Assembly (NCBI GenBank): GCA_964392985.1
Contig: CAYMSF010000009.1
Coordinates: 21,728-85,727, forward strand
DNA from: CAYMSF01 sp964392985
GTDB lineage: Bacteria; Verrucomicrobiota; Lentisphaeria; Victivallales; Victivallaceae
Length of the DNA stretch: 64,000 nucleotides
Direction: 5' to 3'
The translations under genes and the position numbers were made by a program. The notes under the pieces were generated by a model. The model was not told where the DNA came from. It did no database searches and saw only the letters and a program-made list of their open reading frames with translations. This document shows, one piece after another, positions 37,901 through 46,468 of this stretch. Numbering within the stretch: position 1 is the first letter of the stretch; every line of letters begins with the position of its first letter.

Positions 37901-40900
37901 GAAGCGACAAAGCTAAACTTGATATACTCATTGCGGTAGAGGAACGGGATAACGTATTATGGGGCTATTATGAGTATGATAGCATGTTATTCAACGAATC
38001 AGACATTGAACGGATTTATAACGATTACCTGGCTCTGGCAGAATTAATTCTTAAAGATCCGGAAATAAAACTTACCGACATTAATATTCCGCAAAATCAC
38101 ACTGAATATCGCAATACTTGCTATATTATTGGGGAAACAGCTCTGACTCAGGCGTGTGCGGAAATACTCTTGCAAAACAATTTTTACATCAATGGTATTT
38201 TCACTGATGAGCCGCGTACCAGAACTTGGGCGGCAGAGCACGCCATTCCTTGTCACGCGCAACAGAAAAATATAATTACAGCAGTTACTTCAGAAGTAAG
38301 ACCGGATTATTTGTTCAGTATAATCAACAGTTGCATTCTTGATGAAGTTGTTTTACAATTACCTCGCAAAGAAGTAATTAACTATCATGACGCACCACTG
38401 CCCCGTTACGCCGGTCTTTATTCAACCGCCTGGGCAATTATTAATCATGAAGCTGAACATGGCATAACCTGGCACCGGATGACCACGGAAGTTGATGCCG
38501 GAGACATACTTGTTCAACACCGGGTTACAATACATCCTGATGAAACATCCGTATCTTTGAACCTGAAATGCACCCAGGAAGCATTGAATGCTTTTGGCGA
38601 ACTTATTGCAAAAATTAAACATGACGCGCTGAAACCTGTTGTGCAGGATTTAAGTCGCCGTACTTATTTCCCGCAATCTCTCCGCCCTGATGAAGCATGC
38701 GTTATTAATTTCAACGACAGTATTGAAGATATTTCGGCGTTGAAACGCGCTCTTTCATTTGGAGAATATGACAATCCGCTGGGGCTGATAAAAATCCATA
38801 TAAATGGTCAATTTTATAATGTTCGTGAAATGACAGTCACACGCGACAACAGCAGACGTGAACCAGGCATGATTGCGGACATAAAAAATGACCACTTCAC
38901 TATTGCCGCCAATGGCGGGTTAGTTCATATTTCTGAAATAACCGGCATATCCGGTGAACAAATAACTATTGAATCTCTTGGTTTAAAGAATGGCGAAATG
39001 TTGCACGATTTACCGGATCGTGAGCAATTAGATCGTCTCTACAAGGAATGTGCTGTTAATGAAATATTTTGGATTCGCCGCATGCGACAGTTAACTCTGC
39101 CAATATTTGAAATGATAGAAGACAACGTTTCCGTTGAAGATATTAACCGCATTCAGGTTGAATTAAGTTCTTATAACCCTGAAATTTCTCCTGTGGCAAT
39201 ATTTGCGCTGTTTATCGGAAGGGTTACAGGTCTGTCAGATTTTGACATACCCGTTAAAATTGACAACGAAGCGTCAATCGCGTTTCCAATGCTATTTTCA
39301 GACACTGTACCAGCAAGAATAAAGCTTAATTTTGAACAGTCCTGGGAAGATAATTTAAAACAGGTGGAAAAAGCACTCCAGATAATTGCATCGAAAAAAA
39401 CTTATTGTCGTGATATCCATATTCGTTACAAAAAATTATGCACATGGACTCCTGAAGATTTTGTTCTGCATCTTAACAACAGCGGAACGGCACTGCTTGA
39501 GCTTTCCACCAAATATCAAATTTTGCTGGAGTGGTTTGAATCATTCAAAAATGATATGCAAAACAATCCAGGCAAAGCACTGGAAAAAGTTTCGCTGCTC
39601 ACAAATTCCGAGAACGAACGTCTGCTTCACACCTGGAATCAAACGGAATGTAATTTCAATATTACCAAACCTTTCATAACAATATTCGATGAACAGACCA
39701 AACGTTTAAAAAATAAGACTGCGGTAAAGTCCTCAGAAGGTGCGTTGACATATCTTGAATTGGACATACTTGGTGGCAGACTGGCAAAAATTTTAGAGAA
39801 TAGACTGGGTGATGCTCAAAATCGCATTATAGGCATTCTGACTGATAAAACGCTTGAAATGGCAGTAGGAATTATTGGCACATTCAAAGCTGGTTGCACC
39901 TATCTGCCGCTGGACGTTCAACGGCAAAATCCGGACCGCATCGAAGCAATGATTTATGATTCAGGTGCTACGATTATTCTTTCAGCAGTGAGAGACATCA
40001 GAAAAATTCCCGGCAATATTCCTGAATACCTTGAATTTATCGAAATAGACTTAGCGGAACTGAGAAACCTCGCGGATAACATTACCAATATGCCAGAGGT
40101 AAAACTTGATGATACGGCCTATATCATGTACACTTCCGGTTCGACTGGAGTACCCAAAGGAGTAATGATTACACAGCTGAATATGCTTAATCACAACTAT
40201 TCAGTAATCAAAGATTACGGATTGAATGAAACCGATAATGTGTTGCAATTCAGCACACTGGGTTTTGACATTTCTATTGAAGAAATCTTTCCCTGTTGGC
40301 TGATTGGCGGTACGCTGGTTTTCATGCCTGACGGCATGCTGGAATCACCAGAACGCCTTTTTAAATTCATTCAAACCGAAAAGATTTCTTTTCTCGATCT
40401 GCCTACTTCATACTGGCACGAAATTGCTGCAATGCTGAAAAAACCGGATTTCCCGGAATGTGTTAAAGTGGTGGCGATAGGTGGCGAAAAAGCATTGCCG
40501 GAACGTTTCCAGCAATGGAAAAAATTTGTCTCTCATACAAGATTGATAAATACTTACGGACCGACAGAAGTAACCGTTATTGCAACTACTGGAGAAAATC
40601 CGGAGACAATCGGCAAACCAATGCCTAATGTTCACGTCTATGTTTTGGACAAATTGCGGCAACCTGTACCATTCGGAGCATCAGGTGAACTTTATATTGC
40701 CGGCGCAGGAGTGGCAAAGGGTTATCTCAACAAACCGGAAGAGACTGCGGCGGCATTTTCCAAAAATCCATTTGTACATGGCGAACGCATGTATAAAACC
40801 GGGGACAAAGTTAAATTTGTTGATGGTGGAGAACTGGCGTTTCTAGGTAGAATGGACGACCAGTTTAAAATTCGCGGTTTCCGGATTGAACCTAGTGACA

Positions 40901-42237
40901 TTGAATCCATCTTAATTCAACATCCGGATATCTATAACGCTGCCGTCAAAGTGTGGCTGAATGAACGTACCGGAATGAAAGCTCTCGCAGCTTATTTTAT
41001 CCCGTCAGGGAAGACATGGAATATTAAAAGCATCCGCGAGCATGCCAGACAACTTCTTCCAGAATATATGGTTCCAATGTATTACACGGTTATTGAGTCA
41101 ATCCCGATGACACCGAACGGCAAAGTTAACCGAAAAGCGTTGCCGCCACCGGATACCGGCGCAGATGCCAGTGAATTGGAATCAAAGCAGACAGAACCGC
41201 GCAATCAACTTGAAATGCAACTTCAATTGATCTATCGTAAATTGTTAAGTCATGAAAATTTCGATATAAATTCAAACTTTTTTGATATTGGTGGTGATTC
41301 TCTATCAGCGATAAAACTTGCACTCGAAATTGAAAAAAATACCGGATGCAAAGTCCCGGTGGAGGAATTGTACAAGTCATCTTCAATCGTTGCAATTGCC
41401 GGATTCATTCAATCACACGGCAAACAAGAACGTATTTGGACGCCTGTAGTCAGACTGGGCGGAGAAGGTAACAAAACACCTCTATTCCTGATTCATACCA
41501 CACCCGGTGATATTCTCGGTTACATCAATCTGATCAATCACCTTGATGACCGCCCGGTTTACGGCATTCAGGCACTTGGACTGCATGAACCGGAACATGC
41601 CCACAAAACGATTGAATCAATGGCAGCTTACTATATCGAGCAAATGATTGAAATTGCCCCTGATGGACCTTACTACCTCTGCGGTTGGTGTTTTGGTGGC
41701 ATTGTGGCTTATGAAATGGCGCAACAACTTATCAAAATGGGCAAAAAGGTGGCATTCCTCTGCTTAATTGAGACTTACGCTAACAGGAAACGTACGATTT
41801 GGAATGATTTGCTACGTATTCTTGCACTTCTGAAATGCGGTCCGGCCGCCTGCAAGGATTATGTTAAAGTAAAAATCATGTTAAAAATGGGTTTTGACCG
41901 TAACATCGAACAGCTTGACTTTATTTCCGCGCGTTTTGCTGATGTTTGTGATGAAAAAACGATTGCAAACATGAAACTTGTTTACCGGATGAACATGGAA
42001 GCCGCCAATAAATATTTTATGAATTACTATGATGGGAGAATGACTTTGTTGATGGTTGATACCATTTTACGTGGAGTGATTCCGTTACCGCAGTACGGAT
42101 GGAAAAAATTATGTAAACAAATTGACCTTTACAAATTCCCCTACAACCACACTGATATACTCAAAGAACCTAATGTAAGAACAATTGCTCAAAAAATTAT
42201 TGATTCCATGGTGGACACGGAAAATAAAGTCTGCTAG
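34948..42237 (+). CDS. Two-module nonribosomal peptide synthetase with embedded formyltransferase domain
   Basis: A 2429-residue assembly-line enzyme: A1 (about 15-510), PCP1 (phosphopantetheine Ser556 in GGHSLL), C (about 610-1045, active HHLIFDG at 747-753), formyltransferase (about 1055-1350), a C-domain-like stretch lacking HHxxxDG (about 1370-1560), A2 (about 1575-2070), PCP2 (Ser2118 in GGDSLS) and thioesterase (about 2172-2420). A1 has IYTSGSTGTPKG and K499; A2 has MYTSGSTGVPKG and K2059. The formyltransferase keeps N1145, H1147 and D1183 (INYHDAPLPRY, EVDAGDIL), as in FMT/ArnA. The thioesterase nucleophile is Cys2248 (GWCFGG), with Glu2275 in the usual Asp position and His2401. A TTG start follows AGGTGA. 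By colinearity two amino acids are activated. The locus suggests a peptidyl or formylated surface glycolipid. Confidence 0.9.
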   Translation: MKSSCIKTADVFPDIRPAHELFIEEAILHPNRIAVIDAGTIISYRVLAERSENIARELMHRAIPSNTAVGVIFERSADYITAVVAVLRSGRHYVPIALSTPLERISYILHDAGCHAVLTNAVNTKKIASLPVEIITVDDCYDVKHESVLPEVSPDSLAYLIYTSGSTGTPKGVEIEHRSLTNLCHWHKKTFPESGEYHSTLTAGVGFDASVWEIWSNLTGGATIHIIPDDLLFQPQKLADWLTNNKINHCFLPTPLAEMALDSKWTGNNSLRYLFCGGEKLNRKPGTNFPATLFNLYGPTECTVISSWSSFPAGSSNDNAPPHIGIPVSNFTIYIMDENLELTPAGETGEICIAGVGLARGYHNLHEQTEKAFVASPACPGERIYRSGDLGRLNADGNLECFGRKDYQIKLRGFRIEPEEIEAILSRHEKVAKCVVIERQHANSVKYLAAYILPKDTLLQSEREMGNELREIAERSLPAYMIPLTYTIIDQLPLTPNGKVDRKILPEPVFYGKMVDSDVESDVEDAVEKVVNIFQRILKVDGINQNDNFFLMGGHSLLATALCIDLEKEFKVKLEMHRIFADPTPTAIAKLLKNSTISGNEIPLVRTTQQERHRSQASVEQTAMWMQEMSVHGGSMYNVPLEIYLQGKVDHNILQQVFNLIIARHESLRTSFEYSGDALFQNIAKPWNEEIKLLDLSSLPPEDSVKRYRGEINRHRFNHFDLASKPLFSCLLVKLAEGDFRLIFTVHHLIFDGWSATLLFRELCELYIAISHNDKIPELPASLDYQDFCKWQLRFMKTAAFQRQLRYWQRQLDNSAATPPLPFQKQTSIGSRGEAQRRYVKIEEKITGGLKSLAVAHNSSLFMVLNALLQLQIHKYTGADDITTGTAIANRNIAGTENLLGLFINALAIRNKINGDNNFSGFLKQMQQTTLTAYENQDVPFDMLLKGCSGKNRKSNLFNISLLLQNLPWPSLGMDDIQMCYSELGSDKAKLDILIAVEERDNVLWGYYEYDSMLFNESDIERIYNDYLALAELILKDPEIKLTDINIPQNHTEYRNTCYIIGETALTQACAEILLQNNFYINGIFTDEPRTRTWAAEHAIPCHAQQKNIITAVTSEVRPDYLFSIINSCILDEVVLQLPRKEVINYHDAPLPRYAGLYSTAWAIINHEAEHGITWHRMTTEVDAGDILVQHRVTIHPDETSVSLNLKCTQEALNAFGELIAKIKHDALKPVVQDLSRRTYFPQSLRPDEACVINFNDSIEDISALKRALSFGEYDNPLGLIKIHINGQFYNVREMTVTRDNSRREPGMIADIKNDHFTIAANGGLVHISEITGISGEQITIESLGLKNGEMLHDLPDREQLDRLYKECAVNEIFWIRRMRQLTLPIFEMIEDNVSVEDINRIQVELSSYNPEISPVAIFALFIGRVTGLSDFDIPVKIDNEASIAFPMLFSDTVPARIKLNFEQSWEDNLKQVEKALQIIASKKTYCRDIHIRYKKLCTWTPEDFVLHLNNSGTALLELSTKYQILLEWFESFKNDMQNNPGKALEKVSLLTNSENERLLHTWNQTECNFNITKPFITIFDEQTKRLKNKTAVKSSEGALTYLELDILGGRLAKILENRLGDAQNRIIGILTDKTLEMAVGIIGTFKAGCTYLPLDVQRQNPDRIEAMIYDSGATIILSAVRDIRKIPGNIPEYLEFIEIDLAELRNLADNITNMPEVKLDDTAYIMYTSGSTGVPKGVMITQLNMLNHNYSVIKDYGLNETDNVLQFSTLGFDISIEEIFPCWLIGGTLVFMPDGMLESPERLFKFIQTEKISFLDLPTSYWHEIAAMLKKPDFPECVKVVAIGGEKALPERFQQWKKFVSHTRLINTYGPTEVTVIATTGENPETIGKPMPNVHVYVLDKLRQPVPFGASGELYIAGAGVAKGYLNKPEETAAAFSKNPFVHGERMYKTGDKVKFVDGGELAFLGRMDDQFKIRGFRIEPSDIESILIQHPDIYNAAVKVWLNERTGMKALAAYFIPSGKTWNIKSIREHARQLLPEYMVPMYYTVIESIPMTPNGKVNRKALPPPDTGADASELESKQTEPRNQLEMQLQLIYRKLLSHENFDINSNFFDIGGDSLSAIKLALEIEKNTGCKVPVEELYKSSSIVAIAGFIQSHGKQERIWTPVVRLGGEGNKTPLFLIHTTPGDILGYINLINHLDDRPVYGIQALGLHEPEHAHKTIESMAAYYIEQMIEIAPDGPYYLCGWCFGGIVAYEMAQQLIKMGKKVAFLCLIETYANRKRTIWNDLLRILALLKCGPAACKDYVKVKIMLKMGFDRNIEQLDFISARFADVCDEKTIANMKLVYRMNMEAANKYFMNYYDGRMTLLMVDTILRGVIPLPQYGWKKLCKQIDLYKFPYNHTDILKEPNVRTIAQKIIDSMVDTENKVC

Positions 42238-42312
42238 ATTATATTGCAGGTTTAAATTAATATAAAGTTTGCTTTTATTGCCAACTTTTAAAATTATAAA
42301 AAAGGAATTGTC

Positions 42313-43023
42313 ATGAAAATCTTATCAAGAGGTTCAATGTTATTGGCGATTATGGCGTTGTCAACGCTCGCGTTTACAGCGTGCCGCAATCCGATTTATA
42401 ATCTTGGCAAAGAAGATAAATATCGTCTCGGACAGGCACTGGTTACGGCAATCGCCAATGAAGAAAATAGTTCTGCCAAAGAATTAGTCAAGCATGGAGC
42501 CCCATTAAATTATCAAGACAAACGCGACGAGTGGACACCGTTAATGTATGCAATTTACTATGAAAACTGGGACATGGCAGAATTTTTAATTGGTACTGGA
42601 GCAGATGTTAATCTGGCCGACAATCAAGGACGTACCGCTTTGATGTTTGCCGCAATGCGGGGTAATTTAACAATTCTCCGGATGTTAGTTGATAGATGTG
42701 CCGATTTGAACGCAACTGACAATGTCGGCAGAAACTCGCTTGCTTATGCAGTTATTCATGATCAGAACTATTCTGCCAAATTCCTGGCAAAGGTCGGCTA
42801 TATCGCCAAAGAGAGTGTTAGTGATGGCGGCAAAGGTATCAAAACTACACCGAAACCTGCAGAGGTACGCGGTGATGAAGTCATCGATATGACCAAACCA
42901 ATCGCACCATTACCGTTGCCCAAACCAGCAACGACTCCGGTTGCTGAAAAACCGGCAGTTAAACCTGCGTCGCCTGTAATAGCGCCATCAGCCTATGAAC
43001 CGGTTCCGTTAGGCAAAAAATAG
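42313..43023 (+). CDS. Ankyrin-repeat lipoprotein
   Basis: A 236-residue lipoprotein: signal sequence with lipobox FTAC (Cys24), then three to four ankyrin repeats (about 60-165), seen as DEWTPLMYAIYYENWDMAEFL, NQGRTALMFAAMRGNLTILRML and a third NVGRNSLAYAVIHDQNYSAKFL-like unit. The C-terminal 70 residues are Pro/Lys/Ala-rich and probably disordered, possibly crossing the periplasm. It lies 75 bases after the NRPS with an AAAGGAA ribosome binding site, in the same direction. Likely a periplasmic or outer-membrane protein-interaction subunit of the locus. Confidence 0.8.
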   Translation: MKILSRGSMLLAIMALSTLAFTACRNPIYNLGKEDKYRLGQALVTAIANEENSSAKELVKHGAPLNYQDKRDEWTPLMYAIYYENWDMAEFLIGTGADVNLADNQGRTALMFAAMRGNLTILRMLVDRCADLNATDNVGRNSLAYAVIHDQNYSAKFLAKVGYIAKESVSDGGKGIKTTPKPAEVRGDEVIDMTKPIAPLPLPKPATTPVAEKPAVKPASPVIAPSAYEPVPLGKK

Positions 43024-43060
43024 CCATCCTGCAGAAAATCAACCGAAACAAGGAGCTTGA

Positions 43061-44224
43061 ATGCCTGACAAAGTGCATGTTTTCATGTTTATTGATGCGC
43101 TGGGCTGGGAAATAGTTAATGAACATCATTTTTTGGATGATGTGTTTCCCCATCGTCATCATGTAAAGATGCAGTTTGGATACTCGTCTACCGCCATTCC
43201 AACAATTATGACTGGGCAACCGCCATCGGTGCATAAACATTTGAGTTTTTACTATTATTCACCATTGACGTCTCCGTTTAAACTTTTTCGTTATTTGATG
43301 ATGCAATATTTGCCGCGGCGTATATTTGACCGCTGGCGCGTAAGGCATATCCTCTCAAAAATTATCGCGCGAATTTATGGTTTTACTGGATACTTTGAAC
43401 TATATTCAATGCCATACTCCAGGCTGCCATACTTTGACTACATTGAAAAAAATGACATTTTCGTACCAAACGGACTGGCACCAGTGAAAAATCTTGCTGA
43501 CATCCTCAGTGCAACTGACGTACCGTGGCATATCTCCAATTGGCGGCTGTCTGAAACAGAAAACATTCAAGAGCTCGAGAATAAGCTCAATTCCGGTAGT
43601 ATTAAATTTGCCTTTCTTTACACCGCGGCGCTGGATGGCCTGCTCCATTTCAATGTGGGTAATTACGAAAAAATTCAGAATAAATTAGATTGGTATGCCG
43701 AACGCATTAAAAAACTGATTGAGGTGATAAAAAACAATTATTCAGAATTTACTTTCACCGTATTTTCTGATCATGGCATGACTCCATTAGCCGGAGTTTC
43801 AGACATAAAGCGTGATGTGGAAGCGCTGGATTTAAAATTCGGCAAAGATTATGTGGCGGTTTATGATTCAACCATGGCAAGATTCTGGTTTCTGAGTAAA
43901 GAATCGAAGAAGAAAATTTTGGCGGTACTTGCCGCCAACAATAATGGGCATACTCTTAGCGAGGAAGAAAAAGTTAAATACGGCGTTTATTTCCCAGACA
44001 AAATGTATGGGGAATCTATTTTTCTCATGAACCCGGGGTGGCAGATTGAACCATGTGACATGGGGCTCAAAGCCTTACCCGGCATGCATGGTTTTGCGCC
44101 TGAAGACAAAGACTCTTATGCCAGTTGCCTGAGTACGGGAGAACTTCCGTTGCCGCCTGAATGGGTTGGTGATTACTTTAAGATAATGCAATGCAGAGTC
44201 GAGGAATTATGCTCCCAAAAATGA
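43061..44224 (+). CDS. Alkaline-phosphatase-superfamily phosphodiesterase
   Basis: 387 residues with the type I phosphodiesterase/nucleotide pyrophosphatase pattern: FMFIDALG with metal Asp12, the nucleophile region YSSTAIPTIMTG (Ser/Thr 42-44), and FTVFSDHGMTP with two metal ligands, plus GMHGFAPEDKDSY near the C-terminus. No signal peptide or span, so it may act in the cytoplasm. Members cleave phosphodiesters or transfer phospho-groups to glycans and lipids (phosphoethanolamine transferases are distant relatives). In this setting it could remove or transfer a phospho-substituent. It overlaps the following gene. Confidence 0.78.
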   Translation: MPDKVHVFMFIDALGWEIVNEHHFLDDVFPHRHHVKMQFGYSSTAIPTIMTGQPPSVHKHLSFYYYSPLTSPFKLFRYLMMQYLPRRIFDRWRVRHILSKIIARIYGFTGYFELYSMPYSRLPYFDYIEKNDIFVPNGLAPVKNLADILSATDVPWHISNWRLSETENIQELENKLNSGSIKFAFLYTAALDGLLHFNVGNYEKIQNKLDWYAERIKKLIEVIKNNYSEFTFTVFSDHGMTPLAGVSDIKRDVEALDLKFGKDYVAVYDSTMARFWFLSKESKKKILAVLAANNNGHTLSEEEKVKYGVYFPDKMYGESIFLMNPGWQIEPCDMGLKALPGMHGFAPEDKDSYASCLSTGELPLPPEWVGDYFKIMQCRVEELCSQK

Positions 44225-45495
44225 AGATGAGTCACCCCGTAAACATTTATTTGTTTTATGGAACCGGGGTATTAATTCTGACAATAAGTGTTTTACGGTT
44301 GGTTTTATCTCTAAAACCACACAGTTTCACCGATTTTTATTGTCATTTTGATTTTACTGTTGCGGTATGGAAGAATCTTGACCCATACAATCTGGATAAT
44401 CTTATCTTACGCAAATGGGACGATTTGCTGATTATTTTCCCTGGCATCTCATTCTTTTATTTCCCTTTCCTGGGTCTTGGTACCCACTTGGGCAAATTTG
44501 TGGATCTGGGGTTAAATATCGTGATGTGCTGTTTTGTATTTTTCTATTTTTTGAAAAATACAGGTTTGTTAGATGGAATAAGTTTCCGGCAACCGACATT
44601 GAATACATTTGGAGTTATATTATTAGGTGCCGTTTATTTAAATTCGTCACCGATGATGATGACATTCCGGCATGGACAGATTACTTTATTCTGCACTCTG
44701 TTTATGCTTCTCACACTGTTTACAAAAAATAAATTCGGCAAGATTATTTTCTTCGGACTTGCGGCTGGATACAAATATTCAATGTTGACGTTGTTTGCTC
44801 CCGCTTTTTTCTTAAAAAAGAACTATCTTGTTTCAATTCTGGCATTTGTTTTATTTCTCCTTATTGCAATATTCCCGCTGTATTTGGGTAACGACATCAT
44901 TCATCTCTATCAACGCTACTTCGAGGTATTGCAGGAGGATATCCAACACGGCTTTAATAACTACGCCAAGAGCGGATATAACATGTTACAAATTGAATTT
45001 TTCCGTTGCAATTATATTAACCATGCCGGAAAATTAGCGACATTATTACTGGTAATTTACATCATGTTCAGAGAACGGAAAACTACGACATTCGGCATGA
45101 ATTATTTGTTTGTGCTTTCCTGCCTGACAATGCTGCTTTCGTATCACCGCCTGTATGATCTGTCATTCGTCCTTTTGATTCTGCATGCATACGTTTTTCT
45201 GTTGTTGCGGACTCGCCAATGGTTCAAACTAGTTATCGCTTCCGCCTTTATCGGTTATTTTATGTTGCCATTTTCTGCAATTATTGATTTTTCCATTGAG
45301 CTTTCTAAAATTCCCGGAATCGAGGATTTTGTATACATATCCAAGTATTATAAAGTTCAGGTCTTTCCACTGTCCGCCGTAATGTTTTTATTCTTGTCCG
45401 TCTATTCAGTATATCTCTATTTTTCCAATAAAGATGACGTTATCCTTAACTATGGTGAAGAAAATGTTGAAAAAAATAATATCAAAATTAATTAA
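44209..45495 (+). CDS. GT87-like (DUF2029) membrane glycosyltransferase
   Basis: A polytopic protein of about 428 residues with roughly ten spans. The first extracytoplasmic loop reads TDFYCHFDFTVAVWKNLDPYN, matching DUF2029/GT87 enzymes, which use polyprenyl-phosphate sugars, with an Asp in the first loop. A second motif, FRHGQITLFCTLFMLL, also fits. ATG 44209 has GAGGA just upstream and is preferred; ATG 44221 forms an ATGA overlap with the preceding stop. No annotated substrate can be given. The next gene starts inside it. Confidence 0.72.
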   Translation: MLPKMKMSHPVNIYLFYGTGVLILTISVLRLVLSLKPHSFTDFYCHFDFTVAVWKNLDPYNLDNLILRKWDDLLIIFPGISFFYFPFLGLGTHLGKFVDLGLNIVMCCFVFFYFLKNTGLLDGISFRQPTLNTFGVILLGAVYLNSSPMMMTFRHGQITLFCTLFMLLTLFTKNKFGKIIFFGLAAGYKYSMLTLFAPAFFLKKNYLVSILAFVLFLLIAIFPLYLGNDIIHLYQRYFEVLQEDIQHGFNNYAKSGYNMLQIEFFRCNYINHAGKLATLLLVIYIMFRERKTTTFGMNYLFVLSCLTMLLSYHRLYDLSFVLLILHAYVFLLLRTRQWFKLVIASAFIGYFMLPFSAIIDFSIELSKIPGIEDFVYISKYYKVQVFPLSAVMFLFLSVYSVYLYFSNKDDVILNYGEENVEKNNIKIN

Positions 45496-46465
45496 TTTTG
45501 TAATTGGTGAATATCTCCCGTGCTATGTTATCAGTCGTTCCCCGCTCATTATCATCACCTATTGGGAAGATTTCCAGAGATATCGCGCCGTTTTCCAAAA
45601 ATCTTTGACCTCTGGTCAAAACATTCATGTCCTCTGTCAGCTGGGTTGGCAGTATGAAGATGAAAACCGGGTTGCCAGTACTGCGGCCGATGTGAAAAAT
45701 CTGACTGCCGCCACTCCGCACATTAAATTCACATTTCTCTGTAATTCGGTAATTGAAGAACAAAATTTCAAGCACCATAATTTAAACGGTATTCTCTGTC
45801 ATCAGAATGCCTTTCTTGACGAAAACCGTTACAAAGTCATTCCAGACGCGGTAAAGGAATATGATGCCATTTACATCGCAAGAATTACTCCTTTCAAACG
45901 GCATCTGTTGGCTGCTGAAATTCCTTCACTTCGACTTATCGGTGATTACTATGACTCTGAGTCTGAACATGTTGATATGGTGATGAAAGGGTTGCCGCGT
46001 GCGATATGGAAGCGCAAGGCATTTGCCTTTAATGTCTATAAGGAAATGAATCGCGCCCGCACCGGTTTGTGCCTTTCAGCTGAAGAGGGCGCAATGTTTG
46101 TCAGCGCTGAATATCTGCTCTGCGGTCTTCCGTTGGTTTCGACCAGGAATAAAGGCGGACGCGATACCATATTTACAAAGGAACACGTATATACTGCTGA
46201 AGACACGCCTGAATCAGTTGCTGCCGGTGTTAAGGAAATGATTAAGAAAAACATTCCACCGCAAGAAATTCGCAACGCAGTGCTTGAAAAAATGGCGGAA
46301 CACCGTAAAATATTTATTAGAATTATTCAAGACATTTACGCTGCAGAAGGCACTAAACGCAATTTTCAATCAGAATGGAGTAAAACATTCATACACAAGA
46401 TGGGAATCCGTTGCACCGTCCTGCCTTGGTTAAAACTGACTCGCGGCTTGAAGGTTGGAAAGTAA
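45464..46465 (+). CDS. Glycosyltransferase, GT4-like
   Basis: About 333 residues. The C-terminal half has the GT-B donor-binding pattern CLSAEEGAMFVSAEYLLCGLPLVSTRNKGG, with the E-x7-E arrangement (SAEEGAMFVSAE), typical of family 4. The N-terminal acceptor half is poorly conserved, with SPLIIITYWEDFQRY. ATG 45464 is supported by GGTGA 5 bases upstream; an ATG at 45434 would overlap the preceding gene by 62 bases. It is cytoplasmic or peripheral and likely adds a sugar to the lipid-linked intermediate handled by the following flippase. Confidence 0.72.
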   Translation: MLKKIISKLINFVIGEYLPCYVISRSPLIIITYWEDFQRYRAVFQKSLTSGQNIHVLCQLGWQYEDENRVASTAADVKNLTAATPHIKFTFLCNSVIEEQNFKHHNLNGILCHQNAFLDENRYKVIPDAVKEYDAIYIARITPFKRHLLAAEIPSLRLIGDYYDSESEHVDMVMKGLPRAIWKRKAFAFNVYKEMNRARTGLCLSAEEGAMFVSAEYLLCGLPLVSTRNKGGRDTIFTKEHVYTAEDTPESVAAGVKEMIKKNIPPQEIRNAVLEKMAEHRKIFIRIIQDIYAAEGTKRNFQSEWSKTFIHKMGIRCTVLPWLKLTRGLKVGK

Positions 46466-46468
46466 TTA

